Source: Nothophaeocryptopus gaeumannii (Eukaryota > Ascomycota > Dothideomycetes > Mycosphaerellales > Mycosphaerellaceae). Taken from it: 64,000 bases of DNA. Below are positions 1-11,595 of the stretch, one piece after another. The position numbers were made by a program, and so were the translations under genes. Below the pieces are notes generated by a model that did not search any database, had not been told where the DNA came from, and saw nothing but the letters and a program-made list of their open reading frames with translations. The stretch covers positions 2,356,001-2,420,000 of the forward strand of contig JASISA010000027.1 of assembly GCA_031771865.1 (NCBI GenBank), read 5' to 3'. The stretch's first letter is position 1. Each line of letters begins with the position of its first letter.

Positions 1-2354
1 TAGGATTGTGATTGATGATTGACTTCTAACGAATGATGGTCTTGCTAGTGGGAGTTGACCCAGAAACATCAGAGCACTGTACAGATACTACACTGCCCGA
101 CGTTGAATGGCAGAGCAACTGCGCGGACAGAGTAGACAAATGGTTGCATATGCTTGCCGTGGAATCAGGACCTTATTCCCCTTTCTACCGATCCAGGTTT
201 GACATTGCAACTTAAGAAGCACGACTGATGCTCGACTGTCTGTCGCAAGCTTGCTTGAGCCGAGCGAGTGGGTGCCAGCTTCACGTAACTCTCAAGCCAC
301 CAAGAACGTGACAGAATTACGCGCTGCACCGCATGGTGGACTTCTAGAAATCTTCGAGTCTTGTAATTCCTCGCGACTCTCCTACCTGTCGACTGTTCAG
401 AAGACAAGGATTTGAGACGACAATTTCATCCTACGTGGCTCACGGCTCCATATATGCCCAATATGTCGTTGCGGCCCGGACTTCGCAGACGGAAACAATC
501 CCCCCTGCGCGGAAGTATCGGTCTCCACAGAGGCGCGTGCCGCTTGTCTGATTTCACTGGAGAACGATTTGGACCTTGGCGGACTGAATCTTGACGAAGT
601 TCGTGAAATTGAAGTCAAGCCGAGGCAGCTCTCAGACGTTCCACATGTATCCACTATGGAGAATATCGCGGAGGTCAGAGCACGATTTGAAAGAGCTGGT
701 GGGAGTTGTTGTGCTGCTTTGCGGAGTCATGACCTTCGTGCCAACCACGAGCCTGCGAGCTCCTGCGAGGGATAGGACGATGAGGCTGTTGTATCGTGAT
801 AAGCGAAGCAATCGAGGAATATGGCATCGGCGTAATACTTATCCAATTGGCACCGAATGTGTTCCGAGCTCCGTTCTCAGCAAACTTCACACCACATATC
901 TCTCCCTTTCCCTCGAAAGAAAAACTCGCCTGCGTCTATAAATTCAAGTTTTTCGTATGTGGAACATCTCACGCTCGTGTGTATCATGGTGTGAGATCAA
1001 CGCTCGCTGACATTTGGCGTTTAGCTCTTCATGGCTTCATCTCGACTATTGTTGCCGGCCGATGGTGGGACCGAAGGTTCTATTGCGGTATTGGTATTGG
1101 TATTGCCTGATGTTGGCCTGCGGAGAAATCCATCGCCTTCCTTGCAGCTTCCGCGTCCGCCCAGATCGCCTCAGACTTCATCCTCTCATGGTAGAATTAC
1201 GTCACACCTCATCGATGTGTGTTACGCACCAGGATGCAGCTCCTTCACAGCAAATATGAAGCGCGAAGCACGAAGAGGGAAATTGTGCATGCTGATGAAG
1301 CAGGCCCACATTTGTACGCATGCTCCGTAATGGACTCGAAGGACTGCGCTGACAACTGCGTTCGGACTCCATGCCGTACAACCACAGGAACACACGTAAT
1401 GGCATCCAGATGCTATATTTGTTTGAGGCGGCGTGGGTAGTATGCGGCATCCTGGGCGAACTCGACAAGGTATCCGGAAATCCTCACGGGCAATGTGAAG
1501 TCTTTCCACTACCACCCATCGATTACCCGTCGTCGACCAATTAAAACCTTCTGCGGACGAGCGGCAGTATTTCAGTTGCAGACCGTGAGTTTCTGATCTG
1601 TTCTTATAACCGGTCGAGGGGATCTAGCCTGCCATGGCTGCCGCGGATATGTTTAATTGTGATCAATTTGCGCAGAGGACGAAGTCGAAGTCTGTTCCTC
1701 ACCTGCTAGAACCAACCTTCGCGAACGGCGGCGAACGGCCTCGCTACCACCAGTATGATGAGTGCGGCAAGACGGTCCAGAAGACTCGTCCAACTTTTTG
1801 TCATGCTTCGCGATGAACGATCTCCATGCATCATCATGCTTGAATTTCCCGTGACATCATACCCCATTTGGCCAAGCTCTATGCACTGCAAAGCGGCATC
1901 CACCTCAACTAGCGGCTCGCTGCCGCATATGGACCTGAAGCTGTACCACATCCGGTATACAGCTTGGAGCTCTCGCGTCACTCGGCATTGCAACTTGCAA
2001 ATTTCAGAAACGCGCATTGGCATCCGTGGGATGAATGCCCTGCCGGTGAATCAGCGGCCGTCACGGGTCCCCGTGGAAGAGAACGCCTTGCTGCAGCGAC
2101 TCATGACGCTCCAAAGGCACGACAGCGCGGAGAAGGCTCTTGCCGAATGGTGCGAACGATGGGTTGCAATTTATCACTTAAGGTTGACTGCAACGGCCCT
2201 GCATCTATACTCCGAGCGTCACTGATGGTGGAGTCATGGAGGGAAGCGAATAAGCGGAGAAGCGTAGTATATACAGGTGTGCCTCTCTTACAGTCCTGCG
2301 CGGTCTTCCTTTCATGCCATCCGCCTGTCAAGCAAGAGGAGGTAATATACAATC
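1..2354. other. Intergenic, no convincing gene
   Basis: I see no gene in this left end. The open frames are short, overlap each other on both strands and have no recognisable domain; the longest is about 210 codons and runs into the next gene out of frame. A short GGTATT triplet repeat lies near 1086-1107. The last part is the promoter and 5' leader of the hydrolase gene. Confidence 0.6.
2268..2275 (+). promoter_or_regulatory. TATA-like element upstream of hydrolase gene
   Basis: TATATACA lies about 80 nt before the ATG at 2355, a reasonable spacing for a fungal TATA box. Assigned by position and sequence only. Confidence 0.35.
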
Positions 2355-3784
2355 ATGAAGTCTTTCGCAACCGTGGCCGCTGTGGCCGCCTTCGCTGGTC
2401 TGGCTTCAGCCAAGAAGTGCCAGAACATCACTGTCGATGTCACGATCTCTGCTCGCAACGGCAAGTTCGATCAGGGCGAGTTGACACCCAAGACCAATAT
2501 CGATGTCACCGACTTCATCTTGGGTCTTTCCCGCCAGGGTCACAACTACACACAGGAGGTCCTCCAGGGCGTAAGTGGACCATCTTCAAAGCACACAAGA
2601 AACAGTAACTAACATCGGAAACTAGTATTCTACTGTCAGCGGAACTTACAAGCTGGCGACAACCTACGTAATTTACTGGGATTTCGACTATTCGGCGACC
2701 ATGCTAACCTCGATATAGTGCGTTCCAGACAACTGCCAGCCTGACTCAATCCAACTCTTGACTCACGGTATTGGGTTTGATCGCTCCTACTGGGACAGCC
2801 CCTTCAACAACTACAACTACTCGTATGTCAACCAGGCTGTCGATAAGTACGGTTATGCTACACTCTCCCACGATCGACTTGGTATTGGCATGAGCCAGCA
2901 CGGCGAGCCAGTCAACGAGATCCAAGCTCCGCTCGAGATCGCCGCTCTTAAAGCACTCACCGACCACTTGCGCGCTGGCACTATTCCAGGTGCTGGCAAG
3001 TACTCGAAGGTCATCCACATTGGACACTCTTTCGGTTCCATCCAGAGCTACGCGCTCACTGCGGCGTACCCAGACATCTCCAATGGTGTCGGTCTTACTG
3101 GATTTTCCCAGAACGGCACCTTCTTGCCATTCTTCGAGCTCGGAGGCGACTTCACCCAGGCCAACCTCAACCCTGCCTTGACTTCGTACGTTGATGGCTA
3201 CCTCGCCCCAGCTTCTGCCAGCGCTGTTCAGACCAACTTCTTTGCTCCTGGCGACTTCGACCCTGCGATCCTTGCGTTCGCTACCAAGACCGGTCAGCCA
3301 GTGACGATTGGCGAGCTTCTGACTATCGGAGGTGCTGCGTCGGCTCCAAACCCAATCAAGGCTCCGGTTCTCATCATCACTGGTGAGAGGGATGTTCCGT
3401 TCTGCGGCGGTGACTGCCTCAAGGCTCCAACGGGCTACAGCAGTATCCCAGAGACCTCCAAGGCCAACTTCGCCAATGCCGCTCCTTTCGAGGTTTCGAT
3501 TGTGAAGGGTGCTGGCCACGGTCTCAACTTGCAGTACACTCACCCTGGTACTTATACGACCATTCTCGACTTCTTCAGCGGCAATGGTGTTGCCAAGGGC
3601 TGTGCTGTAAAGAGCGGTGCTGGCTCTGCTGCTCCTTCCTACGCCAAGCCATCTGCCTCTGGTAAGCCAGTCCATCAGATCAGTCAGTCGACGAACACTT
3701 CCTGCGCACAATACTGCACGCTAACACGTCTCAGGCGATGGTCAGGTCCATAGCTCGAAGACGGCTAAAGCCTACGCTGCTTAA
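2355..3784 (+). CDS. Secreted alpha/beta-hydrolase
   Basis: Four exons (2355-2570, 2626-2667, 2719-3661, 3735-3784) give about 416 residues. The N-terminus is a clear signal peptide (hydrophobic to LASA, then KK), so the enzyme should be secreted. The alpha/beta-hydrolase signature is present: nucleophile elbow GHSFG, an acid candidate in GERD and the catalytic His in GAGHG, plus several N-glycosylation sequons. Substrate is not predictable; an esterase, lipase or peptidase-like role is possible. The introns are 55, 51 and 73 nt and restore frame exactly. The last exon is small (SSKTAKAYAA-type tail), so its splice is the least certain. A long antisense frame across exon 3 is a composition shadow. 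Confidence 0.82.
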
Positions 3785-4707
3785 GCGGATTGTTGGTGAT
3801 GACGGCTGGGTAGCTGAGTCTTCATCGTGAACGATGACATCCATGTCACAAAAGGGCTTAATACGCCCGCCTCGAACCAACGACGTTCATGTACATACTA
3901 CAAAAGCGCTCACTGCGTACGAGATCAGGATAATGACAATGTCGATTGTTCTCTAGTATTGCCATGTTGTCCCACCATTGGCAAGTCGCGCCGCCAACGC
4001 ATCACATGAGCAACCATTTTTGTGCGAGTCTTGCCTCGACAAGCGTAAACACATCTCTTGGATCACAGGTGCGCAATGTCTCTATGCCAAATACGTGATT
4101 GGTGCCTTCGAGAGCCCTTGCTGTGTCAGTCTTACTCATGAACATGTTGGCATTGATAGTCACATGAATCGACAATATGGGCTGGTAATTCTCAACTCTG
4201 GATGAATCTAGATCTAGTCACCTCTCCCTCGCTATTTCTCCGATCCCCAGTTCACACGCCCTGAAAATTAGATGTAGCCTTGGTTAAAAAGGCCCACATC
4301 TGAATGCTTCAAGGCCAGAACGACAATCTCTTTTCCTTCAGCCCGCCACTCCTTATTCCTCTTCTCCTTCTCATCCAGTAGTCCTATCAATTACAAAACT
4401 ATAATCAAACAAAAAAGGGCAGGTATAAAACTATTGGCTAGAACATGAAGTTTCGCAAAGTAAAGGATGACGCACTTCTCTTTCGCTGCTGGAGGCGAAG
4501 GAGGGTGCGTCGGGGTATCCTGATGAAGCCAGAAATTGAAGTCCTGGTATCGCTGGTCTGGTTCGCCTGACCGTGATGTGTATGTGCTTCTGATTCCGTC
4601 CCATCCTGTGTGAAAGCCGGGTCATCGTCTTGGGCTTTTGACTCATTGGAAAGCGCAATGTTTGGTGCGGGGAGAAGAAGCATCTGGTGGCTTGGGATCG
4701 TGCTCGC
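3785..4707. other. Intergenic between convergent genes
   Basis: This holds the 3' flanks of the hydrolase gene and of Arf6, which converge here. No supported gene or RNA was seen. The stretch near 4310-4430 is pyrimidine-rich, with TCC and TTC runs. Confidence 0.55.
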
Positions 4708-5411
4708 TCACTTCTGCGCTGGGAGCTTGACATTGCTGCTCAACCATGCCAATCCTTCGAAAATACCCTCGCCGGTCGTCGCGCAGCTGGGCTCGACTTT
4801 CCACATGTGGTCCTTGGCTATCCGCTGGAGGTCCAGCGCGTCTGACACTTCCTTCGGCCTCATTGCTGTGGTCAAGTCAGCTTCTCCACGAGACCGGTCA
4901 ATACTCTTGGGCTTCGTATATTTCACGCCTTACCTCCTGGAATATCCTGCTTGTTCGCAAACACCAGCAGTAGAGCATCCTTCATTTCGCGATCCTGTAT
5001 TATCCGCGCCAATTCGCTCCGCGCCTCCTCCATACGATCACGATCGTTGCTGTCAATCACGAATATCAGGCCTTGGGTGCCGGAGAAGTAATGTCTCCAG
5101 AGGGGACGGATCTTGTCCTGTCCGCCTACATCCCAGACGTTGAATTTGGTATTCTTGTATGTCACTGTTTCCACGTTGAAGCCGACAGTGGGGATGGTGG
5201 TCACATCTGTGTCGAGCTTGAGCTTGTAGAGAATTGCTGTGCAGCACCGTGTCAGCGTGCTTCTCATCTTGGATAACACATCCGCAAGTTATGTCCTTAG
5301 GTATAATCTGGACGTACTGGTCTTTCCGGCAGCATCCAGGCCAAGCATCAACAGGCGCATCTCTTTCGATCCGAAGATCTGATTCATAAGCTTGGAGATT
5401 TTCTGCCCCAT
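4708..5411 (-). CDS. arf6: ADP-ribosylation factor GTPase, Arf6 type
   Basis: Three exons (5318-5411, 4934-5236, 4708-4865) encode 184 residues, the normal Arf length. Gly2 for N-myristoylation (MGQKIS), the P-loop GLDAAGKT split by the first intron, the switch 1 TIPTVGFNVE, the WDVGGQD switch 2 and the NKQD base-binding motif are all intact, as is the C-terminal CATTGEG. Features such as HYFSGTQGLIFV and DREMKDALLLVFANKQD match Arf6 better than Arf1. Arf6 regulates membrane traffic and actin at the plasma membrane and, in fungi, polarised growth. Introns are 81 and 68 nt. Recognition is secure; the Arf6 versus Arf1 choice is strong but rests on memory of family sequences. Confidence 0.93.
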
Positions 5412-6612
5412 GGTCGCGACTCTCCGATGTGCTCGTGAAGTGTGTCGACGAGATGGTCGAGGAGAGGAGTCGTCGTCGATTCGTGCGCGTCAATGGCAAG
5501 GCAAGGCAGGTCGTATGGCGTAGGGCGGCGGGGAGTGGGCTGTCTGTGTGATCCCGTTCGCGGTAAATACTGTACAAAAGTTGGGTCGCGTGCAAGGTTA
5601 ATCTCGCTACTGTGCTGCTCCTTGAAAGCCAGCAGTAGTAGCAGATGGACTAGAGCAGGGCGCCGATCGTATCGTGCGCCGCGTTGTGGTGTGGCGGTGA
5701 CTGCTATTGTCAGGAGTAGCTGCTAGCTGCGCGCTTGTCAACCCGCGCGCGACTCAGTTGTGGCGGATAGCTGTCTAGTCAAACGGCAAGAAAGCAGACT
5801 GACCACTGCATCTGCGGGCGGTGGTGGCGATGGTGGCGATGGTGGCGGTGGTGGTGGTGGTGGTGTTGGTGCGTGGCCCAATGTCTTTTGCAGTGAAGCA
5901 TCTATATCATTCTGCGCCTAGCGTCCCTGCAACATGCAGCGCCAAAATGAACATTTCGAGCAGTCAGTGCTTCCTCTTACCGTACACTTCAAACGGCGAA
6001 AGCGCGGCAAGTTTAAAGGCAACTCCAAAACATCGACGACCGGGTTTTACATTCATGCAGGAGCACACATGCGTTTCAGCTTTTTCACTGTGATGAGGGC
6101 GAAAGCTTAGGTGCATGCCCTTGCAGCACCCGACGTTTAGAATAACTCACCTTTAGACTTCCTTCTCATCGCCATCTGGAAAATCAGACGATTGAGAAGC
6201 CGTCGTCACTTGTTCACCACAGACCCGCCGTCTCGCCTATCAGGAGCTGGGTGAGGACCTCCTCCAGCTTTCGAACGAGCAGGAACTTACAAACCGCCGC
6301 CGACCAAACGGTCCAGTCCCTGCGCCGGCATCATGATTTTACAAGCACATGGCTCGCCGAGCAACCTGTCCTCCACCTGGTACCAGAGACCTTGCGCCGC
6401 GCCTCTTGGGCGCGAAGCCATACCTTCTTTCTGGCCCTACTGCCTTTTCGAAAGTAAGAGGAAAAGTGCCTCGAAGGCCCTGCTCGCTCACGAACTCAAT
6501 AGCATCTGAAATCAAATCTTTTGCTCGTGCAGACTGGGCATGGATTGAGCACAATCACCACTATCAAGCCGATACATTTCTCGCTATTTGATGACACAAG
6601 CACAGAAGGTGC
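5412..6612. other. Intergenic, upstream of arf6
   Basis: This contains the arf6 promoter and 5' leader and the 3' flank of the GT8 gene. It includes a GGT/GGC trinucleotide tract. Remaining open frames are short and unconvincing. Confidence 0.55.
5819..5874 (+). repeat. GGT/GGC trinucleotide microsatellite
   Basis: An imperfect run of GGTGGC/GATGGT/GGTGGT units about 50 nt long lies about 400 nt upstream of the arf6 start. It appears non-coding. Confidence 0.8.
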
Positions 6613-7593
6613 TCAGAAACCATCGTTGATGCCTCCTGCTTTCTCCTCTGCAAGCCGTTTGAGATGAATATCCCACCACCATTGATTGGCACTGTCCCGG
6701 TCTGCTTTCTTCATGTCCTCTTCCGTCTCGTCCCATGGCTTCGGCGACAAAATGTAATGGATATTCTTGACCTTGTCATCTCGCCAAATAGTATTGTGCA
6801 CACCCTTCCATCGAAGTGTCTTCAACGCATTGTAGATGTATGGCAGGGCCACCCACCGGCCGTAGAACAAATCTCCTAGCAGGCTCTGGTCCGCAAAGTC
6901 ATACTCCATAATGCTCGGATCCTGCAGTCTTTTTAAGATAAGATCGTAGACCTCACCGCTGGGTATGACAACCTGCAGTCCACCGTTTGGCATCGCAAGT
7001 CCGTCCGCTGGACCTGCACCTGCCGTCTGTGCAGCCTCGGGCGCCCAATGCTGCCATGTAAACGCGCAGTTACTTGGTATCCAATCCTTGGGATAGTGTG
7101 GTTTCTTCAACGGATTACACACACATGCATGACTCGCCGCGAACACCCTATCTCCCTTGCCAGCGACCTCAGCGTCATCCAGAGTGATATCCATCAACTC
7201 ATCCATATTTTGCAGGACCAGCATGTCACTGTCGAGCTGCACCACCCGCTCATACTCCACCAAGCTGAATGGTGTGAGTTTGGACCAACAATCGTAGAAT
7301 CGCGGATCATTCGAGAAGTCCTTCTGCGTCTTAGGTAGAAGGTAGTTCACGCGTTTCTTGGGAATCTTCCTCTCGTCGAGCGCGGCATGACCTTCAGCGG
7401 GGAACGTGTCGGTGTACAGGGCGACGAGCGGATACTTTGACCCGCTGAACTTGAGCGAGGCATCGAGCGTGAGGAGGCCTGACAGGTACTTGGTGTTCGT
7501 GATGAGGGTGGTCCAGACCTTGGAGCTGTCGACAACGCGCTCGGGGGTGGGGTTGGCAGCCTTTACAGCACCGTTCACCTGGGAGGATGCCAT
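6613..7593 (-). CDS. Glycosyltransferase family 8 (glycogenin/galactinol-synthase-like)
   Basis: A single exon encodes 326 residues. The fold signature of GT8 is visible: an N-terminal TTLITNTKYL strand, the metal-binding DxD motif in LDSDML near residue 120, the NGGLQVV segment and the HYILSPKPW segment near the C-terminus that supplies the late metal-binding His. GT8 enzymes transfer sugars from UDP- or ADP-sugars with retention. Fungal members of this length resemble glycogenin or galactinol-synthase-like enzymes of unassigned acceptor. No signal peptide or membrane segment is present, so it is probably cytosolic. It is divergent from the mitochondrial carrier gene, with a shared upstream region of about 410 bp. 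Confidence 0.88.
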   Translation of the reverse strand: MASSQVNGAVKAANPTPERVVDSSKVWTTLITNTKYLSGLLTLDASLKFSGSKYPLVALYTDTFPAEGHAALDERKIPKKRVNYLLPKTQKDFSNDPRFYDCWSKLTPFSLVEYERVVQLDSDMLVLQNMDELMDITLDDAEVAGKGDRVFAASHACVCNPLKKPHYPKDWIPSNCAFTWQHWAPEAAQTAGAGPADGLAMPNGGLQVVIPSGEVYDLILKRLQDPSIMEYDFADQSLLGDLFYGRWVALPYIYNALKTLRWKGVHNTIWRDDKVKNIHYILSPKPWDETEEDMKKADRDSANQWWWDIHLKRLAEEKAGGINDGF

Positions 7594-8007
7594 GGCTGGG
7601 CGGCGAGCTCTGGGTATGAATAATAAAGATTAGTTTACTACGACCTTGATGGTCGTGATGGAGTGGAAGGGCTACATCGTGGGAGGGCCGCTGCTTCGGG
7701 CTTCGCGATCTCCGTAGTCGTGTAGCGTCCCAAGATTATGACACGCGATATTTTGTGTTGAGGTGGTCGGTGATCAATCACAGTGTGCGTAAAATGTATG
7801 ACGGAATTGGCTCCTTTCGGCAAGGTCTACCTCTACAGTACAGTACCAGACGACCCGATATCTCCGTTGCCGTTGCCGACCTCACGCCTTTTCGATCCCA
7901 AGCATCAATGACTCTGTCCCGGAGATCACACCAGCATAAGATCAGAGCGCCCCTCGACATCGATATGCTCACAACGCGGACATCTGCCTTCTTCACTCCC
8001 GCCGCCA
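7594..8007. promoter_or_regulatory. Shared upstream region of GT8 and carrier genes
   Basis: This 414-bp non-coding interval separates two divergent genes and must hold both promoters. No specific operator could be identified by eye. Confidence 0.45.
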
Positions 8008-9101
8008 ATGTCTGCGAGGGTGAGCGATGCTGCATCGTCGCCGAAGACAGCAGACAGCAGAGATGATGGAAAGGAGGCTATAGTGTCCACCCAGAAGGGC
8101 GGCAACTACAAAGGCTTCGTTGCTGGCGTGTTTTCAGGAATCACGAAGCTGAGTGTTGGGTGCGTGATACCAGCTACCTCCTACTTCGATTTGTATTGAG
8201 TCCTTCAGACACCCCTTCGACACCATCAAAGTCCGGTTACAGACTTCGAAGATATCCCAGTTCAAAGGCCCTCTTGACTGTCTGCTCCAGACTATACGGA
8301 AAGAAGGCATTAATGGCATGTACAAGGTGAGTTCGAGACGAGTCGCGATGCACGAATACCCACTCACCGTGTCAGGGAGCAACGCCGCCTTTAGTCGGCT
8401 GGATGTGCATGGACAGCATCATGCTTGGCTCTCTAACACTCTACCGTCGTCTCTTGAACGAGACTGTCTTCCAACCCATACGCGCTCGACCCAGTCACCC
8501 AGCAATTTACCTTCCCGATTCCGAGCGCAAAAAGCTCCCACCCGTCGGCCACGGAATCGCAGGCATGCTCGCCGGCTGGACAGTCTCATTCATAGCAGCA
8601 CCTGTCGAACATGTGAAAGCGCGCCTGCAAGTGCAGTACCAAGCCAACAAAGCCGAGCGTCTGTACGCAGGTCCCATCGACTGCGCGCGGAAAATCTACC
8701 GTGGCCATGGCGTACGAGGGCTGTATCACGGATTACTGGCCACCATGATCTTCCGTACTTTCTTCTTCGCCTGGTGGGGAACATACGATGTCTTCACCCA
8801 ATGGTTTCAGAAGAACACCTCTCTCAGTACGCCAGCGGTGAACTTTTGGGCGGGAGGATTAAGCGCGCAGGTCTTCTGGATGACGAGCTACCCCTCTGAT
8901 GTTGTGAAGCAGAGGATCATGACAGATCCTCTGGGGCCAGAAAGGAAGTTTCCCAAGTGGCGAAACGCAGCTGTTGCTGTGTTTCGGGAGGATGGTTGGA
9001 GAGGATATTGGCGTGGTTTTGTGCCGTGTTTCTTGAGGGCTTTTCCAGCCAACGCGATGGCTCTCGTCGCTTTCGAAGGCGTCATGAGAGCTCTAAACTA
9101 G
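8008..9101 (+). CDS. Mitochondrial carrier family protein (SLC25)
   Basis: Three exons (8008-8159, 8209-8326, 8376-9101) give 331 residues. Three tandem carrier repeats are marked by HPFDTIKVRLQ, APVEHVKARLQ and YPSDVVKQR, the Px[DE]xx[KR] signatures, followed by gly-rich GxxGMYKG-like segments. This is the typical length and layout of inner-mitochondrial-membrane transporters. APVEHVKARLQ resembles the carnitine/acylcarnitine and basic amino acid carrier branch (Crc1/Ymc type), but the substrate cannot be fixed by eye. Introns of 49 and 49 nt are placed where the carrier signature is restored in frame. The family call is very safe, the subfamily only suggestive. Confidence 0.9.
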
Positions 9102-9257
9102 ATTACAGGTATGGCACTCTATCGCTGGTTTTCTGCAAAGAACGCCACATGCTATGATACAAAGGGGTATAGTGCTGATATGACGACAGATCAGAAGAAT
9201 TCTCCGCTCTAACTCCAGAAATCACCTCCATCTAATGTTCATCAATATTCTTCGAAT

Positions 9258-10112
9258 CTAGATTGCTTGATGGTTCGAATTTGGGGCCTGCGGTATAAAT
9301 GCTGGCGAAGCCATTTGAGTCAGATCAGTGGATCTGAAGGGCACCGACGGCCTCCTGGGCCTCTCGAATGAATCAGCCGGTCTCAGATCGCCGCTTGTCA
9401 ACATTCTCCGCCTCTTGGCAGCAGGTGCGGGCAATGTTCCTCTGTAAACCGGAGAAGGCAGAGGAATGGCCGGAGATATGGTAGCTGGCAGATCCGGGTA
9501 CAGGCCCATGCTCGAAAACAGGTCCTGGTCCGCGTCTATAGGAACGAGCAGTGGCATCTCCGTGCTGCTCATGGTGAAAGCATATTCCGGAGACGGTTGT
9601 GCATACGTGCAAGTCAAGCCTGGTGGTGGCAGCAGCCCTGAGCCGGTGAAAGCCAGCATGTCGTCCTGGGAGCACGGCATCTTTTGGGCGTACCAAGTGT
9701 CAGCAATTTGTGAATGGAGATCCGCCCCGAAGACCGAGTCAGTCCGAGATCTTGGGGACAACAGACTGGTCCTGGATGAGAAAGATGGGCCCAGGATCGA
9801 TGGATTATCTCCGCCAAGAACACGGGTTGAGGAATCGTTTGCGAGCGTTGTAGGATGGCCTCCCGGATGTGTTCGACGATTCGATGTGCTTGATGAGCTG
9901 TTTGCCGTCCCTTGTGCAATCGATACCGGAACTTCCGACCCTATGGCGGCCGCTGGAAATGTCGTTGAATGACTCAGCTGTTCACTGACTAGGACATACC
10001 ATCTAAAAGAATTGATCAGCAGGATCACGGATGCAGCCTTTTCGCTCATACCTTCTGACCTGGTCAGGATAGCAGCCATATTGAGCGATCGTAAGTAAGC
10101 ACTGATGGACAT
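9258..10112 (-). CDS. Hypothetical Ser/Pro-rich protein
   Basis: An open frame of 284 residues runs from the ATG at 10112. It is Ser-, Pro- and Thr-rich with a basic KRRR cluster near residue 230, looks mostly disordered and has no recognised domain. The KRRR run could be a nuclear localisation signal. A GTATGT...TTTCCAG pair 47 nt apart near 9950-9997 looks like an intron, but splicing it would leave the open frame, so the N-terminal part is doubtful. The gene converges with the carrier gene. It may be a lineage-specific gene or the 3' exon of a longer one. Confidence 0.4.
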   Translation of the reverse strand: MSISAYLRSLNMAAILTRSEGMSEKAASVILLINSFRWYVLVSEQLSHSTTFPAAAIGSEVPVSIAQGTANSSSSTSNRRTHPGGHPTTLANDSSTRVLGGDNPSILGPSFSSRTSLLSPRSRTDSVFGADLHSQIADTWYAQKMPCSQDDMLAFTGSGLLPPPGLTCTYAQPSPEYAFTMSSTEMPLLVPIDADQDLFSSMGLYPDLPATISPAIPLPSPVYRGTLPAPAAKRRRMLTSGDLRPADSFERPRRPSVPFRSTDLTQMASPAFIPQAPNSNHQAI

Positions 10113-11595
10113 CCAGCGGTATACTGTCGACACTTTCGTGAAGCCGAGTCTGGTGTTGCGAATGCTGCATTATGTGTTTTACAGGAAAGCAAGGAAATAC
10201 GAAACAATGGAACAAGGCGAGGTAGGCGGAAGAAAGACGCAACAGACAAGAACGAAAGTTTGGACAGTTCGGGATGGTGCTTCTGTCGTTGATGGAGCGA
10301 GTGTGGTGAGAGTTAGCGAATGTTTGAAGCAACGAATATTGCTGCGTCAATGGAACGAATGATATTCTGGCAACAAGGGAATCGGGTCATCTCCTAAGCA
10401 AGTGGCGACGCTGATGACTATATAGTGACGGCGGCAGTGAGCTTCATGCTCTGCTAACTCTTGAGCCGCCCGTTTCCCACCTTGCTTCGAAATGGGATGA
10501 GAGACTGAGGTTGTGTCTCAACATTGGCCGCAGCAACAACTGACTTCTATTTTCAGCTCTATAGATGTTTTGGATCTCGACGAGCGTCCAAGCTGGGGTC
10601 AGATGCACATGGGAAAGAGGCTTCGTGGGGTGGAGTTCCTCGCGTGGGAGGCCAAGCCGTTCTCGTGCGACTTGGTCGAAGCGCCTCACAAACCGCTGCG
10701 AGGTCCACAATGCAGGTGTCAGAAAGATGCGGCTCGCGAGCTTCAGTGGTGAGTAGAAAGATTAGACGAGATGAGAAGTCTTCATCAAGAGCTTGGGAGT
10801 TCCCATTCAAGAGGGTTAGCCTACATGCCACAAGTGCAAACCCAAGTGTAGACCGAACTCCATCCCACCAGGTCCGTTTCAGCTTCCATTCGCTAGCTTT
10901 GCGGCAAAAGATGCCCCAGCAAAGACTACCTGTCCGCCCAGAGAATAAGGACCACAGAAGTGCCTACTTTCAAAGTGAGTACCTCAGACCTACAAAAGTA
11001 TCAAAATAGAAACGGCCCCAGGAACCGCAGTGCCGCATCCTTTTTGAAGAAGCTGCGGGCCGTCCTGTGGGTGGAGCTGTAGCTTCGCGGGCCGTTCAAG
11101 GTGTCCACCTGAGTGAACGGTCTGAGTTACTCTTCGTTGTTTGAAGGTGAACGTTGTTACTAGATCGCATGCGCAGAAGCAGCAATAGACTCTCGCCCAG
11201 GCCCTATGTGAGTGTGTAGGCGCGAGAGACGCCGAGTCCAAAGCACGCTGTCGACATTGCGCGGTCCCTGGAGTGGGTGCCGAGCTCTTTCAGAGCTCTG
11301 CTGCAGCTACTTCTATTTTCGGGCCCGGCCTTTTGTTTGACGGGTCCTCTTGGTGGCGCTTACGAGACTCACCAGGACGGTATGAGCACTCCACCACATT
11401 TGTCCCATCGTCGAGGAAAGTGATCGTAGATAAAGGCCAAACGTGGTAGCATATGATAGTAATACAGACGCTAGAATGCTAGAATGCCTCGGGATGTATC
11501 ACCACTCTCTGTTATCGTGCACATCCCAATTTTCCGGAAGTGAATGTTGGCATCACAAGGCCACTCACCGCTCCAAATATTCGTACAAGTGATTG
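10113..11595. other. Intergenic, no supported gene
   Basis: Several overlapping frames of 60-160 codons exist but none shows domain logic or plausible composition. The interval separates the orphan ORF from the C2H2 gene and probably holds only flanks. Confidence 0.5.

Noticed and set aside
1755..2225. A 156-codon frame before the hydrolase gene
   Set aside because: No recognisable domain, no supporting splice structure and unlike gene codon use; overlapping frames of similar length are present.
2746..3711. A 321-codon open frame antisense to the hydrolase
   Set aside because: It lies wholly within the third exon on the opposite strand of a gene with clear catalytic motifs and signal peptide. 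Its composition is Ser/Arg/Val-rich and it has no domain, so it is a codon-bias shadow.
9268..9290. GGTTCGAATT resembling a tRNA B box
   Set aside because: No A box or acceptor stem at the right distance; it lies in the 3' part of an open frame.
10524..11009. A 161-codon frame with a CHKCKPKC-like out-of-frame string nearby
   Set aside because: The Cys pattern is not in this frame and lacks the other zinc-cluster positions; considered chance.
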